Part shown: positions 27,366-36,208 of the stretch, piece after piece | Numbering within the stretch: the first letter of the stretch is position 1 | Layout: each line of letters opens with the position of its first letter | NCBI RefSeq assembly: GCF_020687805.1 | Contig: NZ_JAJEWQ010000004.1 | Span: forward strand, 62,001-126,000 | DNA: 64,000 bases | Reading direction: 5' to 3' | Source: Planctobacterium marinum | GTDB lineage: Bacteria; Pseudomonadota; Gammaproteobacteria; Enterobacterales; Alteromonadaceae | The notes under the pieces: generated by a model | Told to the model about the DNA's origin: nothing | What the model saw: the letters and a program-made list of their open reading frames with translations, nothing else | Databases searched by the model: none | Program-made: the position numbers and the translations under genes

Positions 27366-28346
27366 ATGATTGTAAAATCTTCGTTTAATCCTCCTTTCTG
27401 GGCCAGAAATCGCCATGTGCAGACGATCTGGCCGCGGTTTTTTGTCAGAAAACCGAAACCCGTCTTAAGCTGGGAAAAGTTTGATACGCCTGACGGAGAC
27501 TTTGTGGAGCTGGCCTGGAGTAAGAATGAACCTTCTCAAAATGGGCTGGTTGTGATATTCCATGGACTGGAAGGTTCCGCAGAATCACATTATGCGGCAC
27601 ATTTAATGGCTATGCTGGAATCCATGGGCTGGCGTTACGTGTTGGTGCATTTTCGCGGCTGTGGCCCTTCTCAAAACCAGACGGCACGCTCTTATCACAG
27701 CGGAGAGACAGATGACAATCGCCTGGTGCTGGAGGCGCTCAAGCAACGTCATCCGGGTATACCTCTGATCGCCATTGGGTACTCGTTGGGTGGTAATATG
27801 TTATTGAAATTATTGGGCGAAGCAGATAACAACGCTTTGTTGCAGCAAGCCGTAGTTGTCTCACCACCTTTTGATCTGGCCCGTTGTTCAGCATCGATTG
27901 CACTGGGGTTTTCCCGGATCTACCAAAAACATTTACTCAACAGTATGCGTCGTAAGTTCCGGCAAAAATATGTACGTTACGATTATGCAAAACTGTTGGG
28001 TTTGCCGCTTGATGAGTTACAGGGATTGCGCAGTTTCTATGAGTTTGATGACCGCATCACCGGACCCTTGCATGGCTTCAGTGATGCACAGGACTATTAT
28101 ACCCGCTGTAGTGCTAACCGTTATATGCACAATATTCGCGTTCCGACTCTGGTGCTACACGCTAAAGACGATCCCTTTATGTCGCCAGATATTGTCCCCA
28201 CTGCCGAGCAAATCTCGCCAGCGGTTACCATAGAATTGAGCGAAAAAGGAGGGCATGTTGGCTTTTTACACGGTCCGGTTTGGCGGCCCAGATTCTGGGT
28301 TAATGAGCGCATTGCAGTCTTGCTCAGCAGCCTGTCAAAAGGTTAA
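27366..28346 (+). CDS. yheT: YheT family alpha/beta hydrolase
   Basis: A 326-residue protein starting with the family signature FNPPFWARNRHVQTIWP. The alpha/beta hydrolase core shows the nucleophile elbow GYSLGG (Ser in IAIGYSLGGN), an oxyanion region FHGLEGSAESHY, the acid in HAKDDPFM and the base His in KGGHVGF. The substrate is unknown; family members are esterase-like. It lies in the same order as E. coli yheS-yheT-yheU. Confidence 0.92.
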   Translation: MIVKSSFNPPFWARNRHVQTIWPRFFVRKPKPVLSWEKFDTPDGDFVELAWSKNEPSQNGLVVIFHGLEGSAESHYAAHLMAMLESMGWRYVLVHFRGCGPSQNQTARSYHSGETDDNRLVLEALKQRHPGIPLIAIGYSLGGNMLLKLLGEADNNALLQQAVVVSPPFDLARCSASIALGFSRIYQKHLLNSMRRKFRQKYVRYDYAKLLGLPLDELQGLRSFYEFDDRITGPLHGFSDAQDYYTRCSANRYMHNIRVPTLVLHAKDDPFMSPDIVPTAEQISPAVTIELSEKGGHVGFLHGPVWRPRFWVNERIAVLLSSLSKG

Positions 28347-28403
28347 AATTTAAGTAAGTTAGTGCTTGCACCTTTATATTTTTTAAGATAGTTGGAATTA
28401 GTA

Positions 28404-28655
28404 ATGTCTGTCGTAGTGCCGCTCAATGAAATACCGGAAGAAAGTCTGCGTAACCTGGTTTCAGGTTTTGTATTAAGGGAAGGTACGGATTACGGAGAGC
28501 AGGAGGTTTCACTGCAGGCTAAAGTTGAGCAGGTACTGGCTCGCTTAAAATCCGGGGAAGCTGTGATTGTTTATTCTGAACTGGAAGAGAGTTTCGATAT
28601 TGTGAGTCGTGATAGTTTGTCTCTGATGGAAGCGCAATACCGGCAAGACTGCTAA
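28404..28655 (+). CDS. yheU: YheU family protein
   Basis: An 83-residue protein. MSVVVPLNEIPEESLRNLV and the later TDYGEQEVSLQAKV match the YheU family (UPF0270), whose function is unknown. The chosen ATG at 28404 has GGA nine bases upstream; a TTG four codons earlier is also open. Follows yheT by 57 bases and overlaps the convergent VOC gene by four bases. Confidence 0.88.
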   Translation: MSVVVPLNEIPEESLRNLVSGFVLREGTDYGEQEVSLQAKVEQVLARLKSGEAVIVYSELEESFDIVSRDSLSLMEAQYRQDC

Positions 28656-29032
28656 CCCTGAGCACTTACCCGCCAGGGCGGATTCAGACGATTTTCACCC
28701 GCCCAATACAACTTGATCTTGTTGCCCGAAGGGTCATGGAGTACCGCTTCTTTCCACAAATAACGCTGCTCTGTCGGAGGTTGGTCAAAGGTAAGACCAC
28801 GTTGGCAAAGTTCAGCATAGAGTGTGTCCAGTTGCTCATGCTCAAAATACATTATTGCGCCATTTGAGAATGTTTCTTCTTCCAGGGACAGGGAAAAGCT
28901 GCTGTCGCCATCAGGAGCCGCGAAACGTGCGTAGTGGGGCGTATCTACGATAAGCTGACAACCCAATAACCGGTAAAAGTCCACCGCTTTTGCCATGTCA
29001 TTTACCGGCAAGGTTATCTGATTCAGCTCCAT
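28652..29032 (-). CDS. VOC (glyoxalase/bleomycin resistance) family protein
   Basis: A 126-residue protein with the two beta-alpha-beta-beta-beta modules of the vicinal oxygen chelate fold: QITLPVNDMAKAVDFYRLLG at the start and the C-terminal DPSGNKIKLYWAGEN. Possible metal-site residues are E91 or nearby and the acidic residue of KLYWAGE, but the usual His is not obvious. It may be a metal-independent binding protein or a dioxygenase or lyase of unknown substrate. Same strand as the YceI-cysQ-nudE set, separated by 41 bases. Confidence 0.82.
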   Translation of the reverse strand: MELNQITLPVNDMAKAVDFYRLLGCQLIVDTPHYARFAAPDGDSSFSLSLEEETFSNGAIMYFEHEQLDTLYAELCQRGLTFDQPPTEQRYLWKEAVLHDPSGNKIKLYWAGENRLNPPWRVSAQG

Positions 29033-29073
29033 TGCTGACAGGGTTCCTGAAGGCCTTGCTTGCTTATCCTGTT

Positions 29074-29634
29074 CTATTTCTTGTGTAATACGATATTGCC
29101 GGACACAGGAATGGCATTGGCAATAGATTTTAACCCCGCCACTTCACGCAATGCTTCAATGCCGGGCACTAAGTCATAGTCCGCAGCATTAATAATCAGC
29201 GGTTGCAGCAATGTGCCTGTAATACTGGTGTCAGTAGGGGTTAACAACAGCGACAACTGCACAGGTTGGGATTTGCCATGCAGGCTTAAGGTGCCTTCTG
29301 CGTTTACTACTGTAGTGCTGGTGAAGTCATCAATTCCCTGTGGTAATGCCACTGTTAAGGTAGCATATCGAAAATTGGCGACATCAAACAACATGGCTTT
29401 CATTCGCTCATTACGAATTGGAATGGCGGTTTCTACCGAACTTAAATCCATGTTGAGTACCAGTTTTGAGTTACTTTTCAGTTCAACTTCAAATTCGGTT
29501 ATCTGGTGAATTTCCTGGATGTGAGTTTGTTTCGTGGATACGAAATTGATGTTGGAATTGTCGCGGTCTAATTGCCAGCCAGCGAAACTTGTGCTGCTAA
29601 AAAATAAGAGGGTAATCAGTAGTTTATTCATCAT
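29074..29634 (-). CDS. YceI family periplasmic lipocalin-like protein
   Basis: A 186-residue protein with a signal peptide (residues 1-18, ending SFA-G). The YceI beta-barrel is recognised from WQLDRDNSNINFVSTKQTHI, the central NERMKAMLFDVANF and the closing lipid-pocket strands. Family members bind polyisoprenoids in a lipocalin-like pocket and are exported by Sec. Its start overlaps the end of cysQ by 11 bases, so it is co-transcribed with cysQ and nudE. Confidence 0.87.
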   Translation of the reverse strand: MMNKLLITLLFFSSTSFAGWQLDRDNSNINFVSTKQTHIQEIHQITEFEVELKSNSKLVLNMDLSSVETAIPIRNERMKAMLFDVANFRYATLTVALPQGIDDFTSTTVVNAEGTLSLHGKSQPVQLSLLLTPTDTSITGTLLQPLIINAADYDLVPGIEALREVAGLKSIANAIPVSGNIVLHKK

Positions 29635-30460
29635 TTTTACTCACCAGTTGATACAAGACTATTTGTTCCCAATCTACCCGTTGGTCGCCTAGTACCACAA
29701 AATCCGGGTTGATAAGACTTGTTCGTTGATTGTAGGTTAATGGTTCAAAATCTGCAGCTAATACTTTGCCGCCTGCTTCGGTAACAATACATTGTGGGGC
29801 ACCGGTATCCCATTCACCGGTAATGCCGATGCGCAAAAACACATCCGCTTTGCCTTCGGCAATAAAACAGGACTTCAGTGAGCAGCTACCCAGGGGGATA
29901 GTGCTGTAGATTCTGTCTTTGGTCATACGGGACATAACCCTGTCACGGGGTTGTCTGCGGCTGATGGCCACCAGTACTTCACCATTTTGAGGATCGTCTA
30001 ACTGACGGACCCAAATCTGCTTGTCTTCGTTCGGACTTTCTTTAAATGCGCCATGGCCCTTGCTGGCAAAATACAGGGTTTCACCTACGGGCCAGTAAAT
30101 TACGCCAATGGCAGGCTCGTTGTTTTCGATCAGCGCAATGTTAATGGCAAAGTCACCGCTTCGGGCGATAAATTCCTGGGTACCATCGATAGGGTCGATG
30201 AGCCAGTACCGTTGCCAGCGCTTGCGTACTTCCAGCGATTCATGCTTACTCTCTTCCGACATAATGGGAATATCCGGTGCATGCTGATCCAGGTAGCGGG
30301 TAATGATCTCATTGGCTTTATAGTCTGCGGTGGTCACCGGCGAGTCGTCGGATTTACTGTAGCTGGTGAAGTCACCGCTGTCGTAAATTTGCATAATTTC
30401 AGCGCCGGCCTCGAGTGCCGCGGCTTTAGCGATATTGAGTAATTCTTGATAGGGATTCAT
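29624..30460 (-). CDS. cysQ: 3'(2'),5'-bisphosphate nucleotidase CysQ
   Basis: A 278-residue inositol-monophosphatase-fold enzyme. Mg2+ ligands are visible as E69/E70 (MSEES) and DPIDGT (D89, D92, T94), and a further Asp in GEWDTGAPQ near the C-terminus. It hydrolyses PAP, the toxic by-product of sulfate assimilation, to AMP. The ATG at 30460 overlaps the nudE stop as ATGA, which fixes the start; a longer open frame upstream is therefore not used. nudE-cysQ adjacency is common in gammaproteobacteria. Confidence 0.94.
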   Translation of the reverse strand: MNPYQELLNIAKAAALEAGAEIMQIYDSGDFTSYSKSDDSPVTTADYKANEIITRYLDQHAPDIPIMSEESKHESLEVRKRWQRYWLIDPIDGTQEFIARSGDFAINIALIENNEPAIGVIYWPVGETLYFASKGHGAFKESPNEDKQIWVRQLDDPQNGEVLVAISRRQPRDRVMSRMTKDRIYSTIPLGSCSLKSCFIAEGKADVFLRIGITGEWDTGAPQCIVTEAGGKVLAADFEPLTYNQRTSLINPDFVVLGDQRVDWEQIVLYQLVSKNDE

Positions 30461-31023
30461 CTGTTTTGCAATAACCTCCTGTGAGCCAGCATCAGGGCTG
30501 CGATACATCGGGCTTCGGTAAAATCAGAGCGGGCCAGTAAGGCGTCCATGTCATCAAATGACCACTCTACAACTTCTAAGGGTTCTGGTTCATCACCAGG
30601 TAGTTTTTCAGGATAAAGACCACTGCCCAGCATGATATGCATGTGGGCACTGAAAAAGGTCGGGGCCATGGTAACCGTAGAGAGTGATTCGAGCCGATCA
30701 GCACCATAGCCGACTTCTTCTTTTAGCTCTCTGTTTGCGGCCTGTACAGGCGTTTCTCCGGGGTCGATCAGTCCTTTCGGAAAGCCCAGTTGATATTCGT
30801 GGAGTCCGGCAGCGTATTCTCTGACCAACAGGAAGCGTTTGTCATCTATCATGGGCACAATCATGACAGCTCCTTTGCCTGAGCCTGCCATGCGTTCAAA
30901 TACGCGTTTTTCGCCGTTGGAGAATTCCAGGTGAACTTGTTCGAGCCGGAATAGCCGACTCCGAGCTACGATTTCCCGATCATGGATGACAGGTAGTTGT
31001 TTCTCAGAATCTGGTTTACTCAC
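30457..31023 (-). CDS. nudE: ADP compounds hydrolase NudE
   Basis: A 188-residue Nudix enzyme. The full box G-x5-E-x7-R-E-U-x-E-E-x-G-U starts at G84 (GLIDPGE) and runs to Y106, with REL at 98-100 and EE at 102-103. It hydrolyses ADP-ribose, NADH, Ap3A and similar compounds. It is divergent from yrfG with 54 bases between, the same head-to-head pair as in E. coli. The stop overlaps the cysQ start. Confidence 0.94.
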   Translation of the reverse strand: MSKPDSEKQLPVIHDREIVARSRLFRLEQVHLEFSNGEKRVFERMAGSGKGAVMIVPMIDDKRFLLVREYAAGLHEYQLGFPKGLIDPGETPVQAANRELKEEVGYGADRLESLSTVTMAPTFFSAHMHIMLGSGLYPEKLPGDEPEPLEVVEWSFDDMDALLARSDFTEARCIAALMLAHRRLLQNR

Positions 31024-31077
31024 TCTGGTGCCGCGTTACAATATGTCAAAACCATACTATAACGCTTATAAATTCAA

Positions 31078-31758
31078 ATGCCTACGTTACATTGGAAGGA
31101 AATCGACACCGTTTTATTAGACATGGACGGTACATTACTGGATTTGCACTATGACAATCAGTTTTGGTTGCATCATTTGCCCCTGCGATTGTCACAAAAA
31201 CGCGGCATTTCCTATGAGCAGGCACAGCAGTTTCTGAGCGATGAATATCAAAAAGTATTCGGTACGCTGGACTGGTATTGCCTGGATGTGTGGGCAAGAA
31301 AACTGGATATGAATATTGTGGAGGCAAAACGGGAAATTGAGCATCTGATCTCAATGCGTCCCGATGCAATTCCCTTTCTGGATGCCCTGAAAAATACCGG
31401 ACGAAAAGTCTTTCTGGTGACCAACGCACATCCGGATTCTCTGTCCCTGAAAATTGAAAAAACTCAGCTGGATAAACACATTGATGTTTTGTATTCCACC
31501 CATCAATTTGGTGTCACAAAAGAATCTCTGAGCTTGTGGCAAAAACTGCAGTCGGAAATTGGATTCGACAGCGACAGAACCTTATTTGTGGATGACAGCC
31601 TGGGGATTCTGGCAACGGCCAAAAGGTTTGGTATTAAGCACTTACTTGCCGTTGCAAACCCGGATAGTAAAAAGCCAGCTGTGAAAGTCACGGATTTTGA
31701 ATCCATCAGCGACTACCGGGACATCATTGCGGATATTCAGGCCGCCACTTTGAATTAG
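31078..31758 (+). CDS. yrfG: GMP/IMP nucleotidase YrfG (HAD family)
   Basis: A 226-residue HAD hydrolase. Motif I is LLDMDGTLL with nucleophile D15 and acid D17; motif II is FLVTNAH; the motif III lysine lies in GVTKESLSLW; motif IV is LFVDDS. The cap begins with DLHYDNQFWLHHLP, a phrase characteristic of YrfG. It dephosphorylates GMP and IMP. Paired head-to-head with nudE; convergent with the gsp operon, one base from gspN. Confidence 0.93.
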   Translation: MPTLHWKEIDTVLLDMDGTLLDLHYDNQFWLHHLPLRLSQKRGISYEQAQQFLSDEYQKVFGTLDWYCLDVWARKLDMNIVEAKREIEHLISMRPDAIPFLDALKNTGRKVFLVTNAHPDSLSLKIEKTQLDKHIDVLYSTHQFGVTKESLSLWQKLQSEIGFDSDRTLFVDDSLGILATAKRFGIKHLLAVANPDSKKPAVKVTDFESISDYRDIIADIQAATLN

Positions 31759-31759
31759 G

Positions 31760-32509
31760 TTACAATTTTATCTGATAAAACCCTTGTTCGTCCGGTGCTC
31801 CGAAAAATTTAGCGGCATCGTGCACTTCTCTGGGAAGGGCGTCGGATACCTTAAATTGTCCTTCGACACTGAACTTACCATTGTGATGAATCAGTGTTGC
31901 GGCTGCAAGATTCAGCGAATTATCGGGCCTGGTGGTGATTTTAATCGGCCCCTGATCACATTCCAGTGTTGCCTCAAAGTTCCCCAGATTAACCTGACCA
32001 TTAAAACCAGCAACCCCCGCGTTTAACCAACTGCCTGTGCCTTTGAGAGACTGGCAACCGGTTTCCTTGTGGTAGCTGAAGGTTTCAACTTGCACCCGCG
32101 CCCGACCGGCCGCATCGACGGCGATAGGTAACTGTACCTGAGCCATTAACAGAGGTGTCGGGGCAAATAATGTGGTGTTCTGGGCGCTTATTCCTGAAGG
32201 CGTAAGTGTGATATCACCCTGCAGCGAAATTTGATCACTGTCACGGGCACTGCCTGCATCTATGTGCACTGTTGCTTTACCCAGCAGCAATGGCAAAAAG
32301 GCCAAATCCCAGTTTACGTTGGACAGGGCCAGCCCTTGCACTATCACCTGATCGGCATGGCCTGCCCACAAGGTGCCACTGACCCCAATGACACTGACTT
32401 CTTTGGGGAGTGTCACCCTGGCTATCACCTGACTGGCGGGCAGATTAGCCACTAAAAAAAAGAGAAAAAGACCAATAGCGGCGAGCGTAATACTGAGTTG
32501 TTTTTTCAT
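31760..32509 (-). CDS. gspN: Type II secretion protein GspN
   Basis: A 249-residue protein with one N-terminal membrane anchor (ITLAAIGLFLFFLVANLPAS), the rest in the periplasm. VTLPKEVSVIGVSGTLWAG and VNWDLAFLPLLLGK are typical of GspN. Last gene of the minus-strand gsp operon. GspN is not essential in every T2SS and its role is unclear. A single C-x-C-like pair (TGCQSLKG and LECDQG) could form a disulfide. Confidence 0.9.
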   Translation of the reverse strand: MKKQLSITLAAIGLFLFFLVANLPASQVIARVTLPKEVSVIGVSGTLWAGHADQVIVQGLALSNVNWDLAFLPLLLGKATVHIDAGSARDSDQISLQGDITLTPSGISAQNTTLFAPTPLLMAQVQLPIAVDAAGRARVQVETFSYHKETGCQSLKGTGSWLNAGVAGFNGQVNLGNFEATLECDQGPIKITTRPDNSLNLAAATLIHHNGKFSVEGQFKVSDALPREVHDAAKFFGAPDEQGFYQIKL

Positions 32510-32521
32510 AGCCCTTTACGA

Positions 32522-33010
32522 TTATACTTTGCTGAGTCTGAGGCGGCGTATTTTGACATTGCCGACACTGTCGCCTTCTGCAATATCCGCCTCAATGATT
32601 TGGACACCCATGTGTTCCAGTGATTGTAGCCAATTGAGTACATCCTCAAAGCGAGCATTGTCGATCCATACCTGAATATCGTCGCCCTGCGGTTGCATCC
32701 TGGAAATACTGATGTTGCTGTTATTCGCCGTCTGATTAACGGCCTGAGGCAAGGAGCCATTGAACTGCTCGCCTTCTCCCCCGGATTGTCTGAGCTGAAT
32801 AGCGCGATTGGCATTATGACTTACCCAGGTCAGCAGTTCTTTTTGGGCGTTCAGCGAAGCGCTGTTCTTTTCAATACTGGCCTGCATGGGGGCATAGATA
32901 AAAAAGTAGATGCCACCCACCAATACCACAACCGCTGAGATTAGTACCATTTTTTGCTCGCGTTCAGTCAGTTGCTGAAAGCGCTGTTTGAGTTCATTGA
33001 GATATTTCAT
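32522..33010 (-). CDS. gspM: Type II secretion protein GspM
   Basis: A 162-residue bitopic protein: a short cytoplasmic start (MKYLNELKQRFQQLTEREQK), one membrane segment (MVLISAVVVLVGGIYFFIYA) and a periplasmic domain with the circular ferredoxin-like fold of the family. It pairs with GspL in the inner-membrane platform. The open frame reaches 33064, but that overlaps gspL; ATG at 33010 is the family start, 13 bases after the gspL stop. Confidence 0.92.
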   Translation of the reverse strand: MKYLNELKQRFQQLTEREQKMVLISAVVVLVGGIYFFIYAPMQASIEKNSASLNAQKELLTWVSHNANRAIQLRQSGGEGEQFNGSLPQAVNQTANNSNISISRMQPQGDDIQVWIDNARFEDVLNWLQSLEHMGVQIIEADIAEGDSVGNVKIRRLRLSKV

Positions 33011-33023
33011 ATTTTCTGGCCCG

Positions 33024-34217
33024 TTAACTTCTGATGGCCAAAGAACCAACAACCTGATCATCACGGTTGTTTATGGCACCTTGTTCCACGGTAAATCCCT
33101 GCTGTTCGGCCAGACGTTTGAAGGTTTCTAATGATTCGTAACCGTCGGCGACAGCCTGCATGCGGATCTCAGAGCGACTGCGATCAAAGCGCATTGTTTG
33201 TGGCTTGATTTGACTACTGGCAAAGGCCTGCTCCAGCACCGACATCATCGCCAACATGGAAACTCCGCTGCTATTTTGATCCAACGCGTCCATTTTTTGT
33301 TTCATCTGGCTTCTGACATTCACAATGCGACGGGTTTCTGGAAATGCGCGCTTAAATTCGGCCTCTATTTGCTCCTTCAGGGCGTCATTTTGATTGCTCA
33401 GTTGGGTGGCCTGAATGCCTTTGTCTACAAAGGTGGTTAGTATGGCAACGCCGGCCAATACGGCCGCCAGGCGCCATTGGCTGGTGGTTTTTTTGCCGCG
33501 TTTTTTGGCTTTGTACTGTTCCTGCCGTAAATTGAACGAGCTGGCAACCGCCTGCTGTGCCAAGGTTTGCATAGGCAACGGACCCGCCTGATAGGTTATC
33601 TCGATATTAGCCAGGTTGTGCAGGGTGGGGTCACTACTGAATTCTATTGAGACTTTCTGTTCTTGTTTTTTGGCAAATAGTTCAATGGCTGCTGACAACC
33701 AGTGAGCTTCTCCTGTGATACCTTGCCACTCGGCCTGACGAATGATCACCTCATCTCCCAGCGATAAGGCATGCCAGTTTTCTTCGGGAACTGGCAGGCA
33801 CAGGGTATCCGGTACGATTTTGTCGCAGTGTAATCCGGCATCTTGCAAAGTATCCAGCCAGAATTGCATTTTGGCTTTGCTGACTATGGCCACCTGTTGG
33901 GCTTTTTCGGTTTGTTTATGCCAGGCGAAAAACAGCTTTTCAACGTCCTGTGACAACTCATCTTCCAGCATAAAGGGAACTGCGCTGAGTAATTTGCGGC
34001 TGGCTTTACCCGGTAAAGTAACGGTTTTCAGGGTGATCTCACTACCTGGCACAATCAGAATGGCTTCATCTTTACCGGTGCGCTCTGGCAAAGAGGAAAT
34101 CTGTTCCAGGTTATCCAGCACACCCGAGGCGATGATCTCTTGTTCGTCGGCAGACCAGACTAACCAGTTGATCTGACTGTCTGGCATGCCCGGCAGGCGA
34201 ATGACCAGTTTTTCCAT
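33024..34217 (-). CDS. gspL: Type II secretion protein GspL
   Basis: A 397-residue protein. The cytoplasmic actin-like domain (1-240; starting MEKLVIRLPG, with SAVPFMLEDELSQDVE that contacts the ATPase GspE) is followed by one membrane segment (WRLAAVLAGVAILTTFV) and a periplasmic ferredoxin-like domain. It links the GspE motor to the GspM/GspC inner-membrane complex. Its ATG shares one base with the gspK stop (TAATG), so the two are translationally coupled. Confidence 0.94.
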   Translation of the reverse strand: MEKLVIRLPGMPDSQINWLVWSADEQEIIASGVLDNLEQISSLPERTGKDEAILIVPGSEITLKTVTLPGKASRKLLSAVPFMLEDELSQDVEKLFFAWHKQTEKAQQVAIVSKAKMQFWLDTLQDAGLHCDKIVPDTLCLPVPEENWHALSLGDEVIIRQAEWQGITGEAHWLSAAIELFAKKQEQKVSIEFSSDPTLHNLANIEITYQAGPLPMQTLAQQAVASSFNLRQEQYKAKKRGKKTTSQWRLAAVLAGVAILTTFVDKGIQATQLSNQNDALKEQIEAEFKRAFPETRRIVNVRSQMKQKMDALDQNSSGVSMLAMMSVLEQAFASSQIKPQTMRFDRSRSEIRMQAVADGYESLETFKRLAEQQGFTVEQGAINNRDDQVVGSLAIRS

Positions 34218-35191
34218 TAAAGTTTTCCTCCAAACTCGCGTCTGACTAGGTGTACACTGTTATCTGATGCCACTTTGAAAACTGATGACATTTTAAATGT
34301 GGCGTTATTATACGTAGTTTTAACGTGCAGTATAAAAAATCGCGTTGTCACGTCAAACAGCTCTTTTTGTTGGTCCGTCAGGTTCATGTTATTCACTGCC
34401 GGATCCGCTAAAAAAGCGTTTTTGTCGGCAAAAGGGATACCGCTAATAACGCTTTCTGCAGTGGACACATCTAAACCGGTCATAGCGGCCAACAGTGGTG
34501 CTTTTTCAGCCGTCAGCGTATTGACATTAAGCTTCAGGGCGGTCTCTCCCGGGATCACGCACACCAGCGGCATAATTTTGTGTAACCAGGCCATTTCCAC
34601 CCCTTTTACCAGGCGCAGTTCAGACTTGGAGGCCATCAGGCTATTGGCTGCCAGATAGGGATGCAGCAAAGATTCGTAATCTGAATCCTCTGCGCCGTAA
34701 TTCCCGCTCAATATACTGTCATCGTCCAGCCAGTCCACCAGAGAGTCCCGCAGGGTTTCCTGGTTCAGCGACGGGATATTAAACGCCTGGGTATTGAGCA
34801 GGTTTAAAAAGGCATTGCGAATTTCTGTTTGATTGTTATTACCTGAGCTGTTACCGGACTGGTCCTGCAGCGCGTTGAGGTTAAAGCAGGATTGCAGATC
34901 TTCCAGTGTGGCTTCAATCATGCCACCTTCTACAGGGAACTGAATATCCTGTTGTGCCCAGGGTTCATTAATATGAATAGTATCATTGCCTTCCAGAATC
35001 AGTTGAGCCAGAGTTTTTTGTGCAAACTGCTCTGCTGCGACGGCGTACCAAAAGGCCTGGTTATTGTCCTTCAGGCTGATGCTGCGCTTAACCTGTAACT
35101 GCAGGCGTGAGCCCATATCAGCGGCGCTGATAGAAACCAGGGCTACCACCAGTAAAACCACGATTAAAGCGACGCCTTTTTGCTGATTCAT
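34217..35191 (-). CDS. gspK: Type II secretion minor pseudopilin GspK
   Basis: A 324-residue protein. The type IV prepilin-like leader is MNQQKG, cleaved before VALIVVLLVVALVSIS, with no Glu at position 5 of the mature protein, as usual for GspK, the tip pseudopilin. A large helical insertion follows (SLVDWLDDDSILSGNYGAED), with acidic residues that in homologues bind Ca2+. ATG at 35191 overlaps the gspJ stop; the longer frame upstream is rejected because the leader begins here. Confidence 0.93.
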   Translation of the reverse strand: MNQQKGVALIVVLLVVALVSISAADMGSRLQLQVKRSISLKDNNQAFWYAVAAEQFAQKTLAQLILEGNDTIHINEPWAQQDIQFPVEGGMIEATLEDLQSCFNLNALQDQSGNSSGNNNQTEIRNAFLNLLNTQAFNIPSLNQETLRDSLVDWLDDDSILSGNYGAEDSDYESLLHPYLAANSLMASKSELRLVKGVEMAWLHKIMPLVCVIPGETALKLNVNTLTAEKAPLLAAMTGLDVSTAESVISGIPFADKNAFLADPAVNNMNLTDQQKELFDVTTRFFILHVKTTYNNATFKMSSVFKVASDNSVHLVRREFGGKL

Positions 35192-35823
35192 TAAGGGACC
35201 CCCAGTCCGGTGGCCAGTGAAAATTCCCGGCGGATTAAACCAAACTCGGTGCTGACAATTTCGATCGTGATGGCGTAGGGGAGTTGTGAGCCGGTATAGG
35301 TGTCCTGCCATTGATTATTGTTATCGTCACTGGCTTTTTCTCTGGATATCCGAAACTGGAACTGCAGATCTTCTATGTCTTGCAGTAGTACCCGTACTTT
35401 GGGCTCTGCACCTATGACATTATCCACATAGTTGCTGTACACCCGCTGTAATTCGTCACCCTGCAGGCGATACCCGACGGTTTGCAGCGTGCTTCTTGGT
35501 AGCACCAGCTTTGGGTTTGCCCAACCGGCTCTGACAAATGCCAGGCCGTCAGCATCACTTTCAAAGGCATTGAGTCCACCACTTATAACGATATCGCTGG
35601 ATTCACCTTCAATTCTGATTTTCCGCTCAACCGCTTGTTGCAGATCGCGTTCAATAATGGTCATTGCCCGCTGCAAATCCCGCAATTTATCAAACCGCTC
35701 GCCGGATAACTGGTCGGTGTCCAGCACTGTGTTCAACACGCTGTGGGAGGCCAGCCCAATGAGTGTAAATACAAACAAGGCGATGAGGATTTCCAGTAAG
35801 GTAAAACCAGAGTGAATACGCAC
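35191..35823 (-). CDS. gspJ: Type II secretion minor pseudopilin GspJ
   Basis: A pseudopilin of about 210 residues. With a GTG start at 35823 the leader is MRIHSG followed by FTLLEILIALFVF, with Glu at mature position 5. A GGGG-like ribosome site lies seven bases upstream. An ATG 12 codons earlier (35859) would give an unusually long leader and overlap gspI. The mature protein forms the pseudopilus tip with GspI and GspK. Starts of gspK and stop of this gene overlap. Confidence 0.9.
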   Translation of the reverse strand: MRIHSGFTLLEILIALFVFTLIGLASHSVLNTVLDTDQLSGERFDKLRDLQRAMTIIERDLQQAVERKIRIEGESSDIVISGGLNAFESDADGLAFVRAGWANPKLVLPRSTLQTVGYRLQGDELQRVYSNYVDNVIGAEPKVRVLLQDIEDLQFQFRISREKASDDNNNQWQDTYTGSQLPYAITIEIVSTEFGLIRREFSLATGLGVP

Positions 35824-35827
35824 CGGG

Positions 35828-36208
35828 CTACCCCACAGGTGCCGGTGAGGGGTTGGCAATATAGGTAATAACTGAGGTGATCACCGATTCCATTTGCTGG
35901 TCCTGGGCCACCACGACTTCTACCTGACGAAACTCTTTATCCTGGGTTTCGGACACCAGGTATTGATAATACCAGGTTCTGCCAGCCAGTTCGGTGTTGC
36001 CTTTGAGGTTGTTCTCTGGCGGCCAGCGACGTTCGGTGACTAACTTGTTGAGTTCGTTATTGGCAACCCAGGTGGCCATGGTTATATCTTCCAGGGTACT
36101 GATGCCGCGAATGTGTTCACTGGCCGCTTTCATGATTGAAGTCGCGGTTAGGGCAAAAATAAACAGTGCCACCATCACTTCCAGCAGTGTTAAGCCTTTG
36201 TTGTTCAT
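35828..36208 (-). CDS. gspI: Type II secretion minor pseudopilin GspI
   Basis: A 126-residue pseudopilin with the leader MNNKG cleaved before LTLLEVMVALFIFALT, where Glu5 of the mature chain is present. The C-terminal domain is short and beta-rich, as in GspI, which nucleates the tip complex with GspJ and GspK. It overlaps gspH by four bases. Confidence 0.93.
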   Translation of the reverse strand: MNNKGLTLLEVMVALFIFALTATSIMKAASEHIRGISTLEDITMATWVANNELNKLVTERRWPPENNLKGNTELAGRTWYYQYLVSETQDKEFRQVEVVVAQDQQMESVITSVITYIANPSPAPVG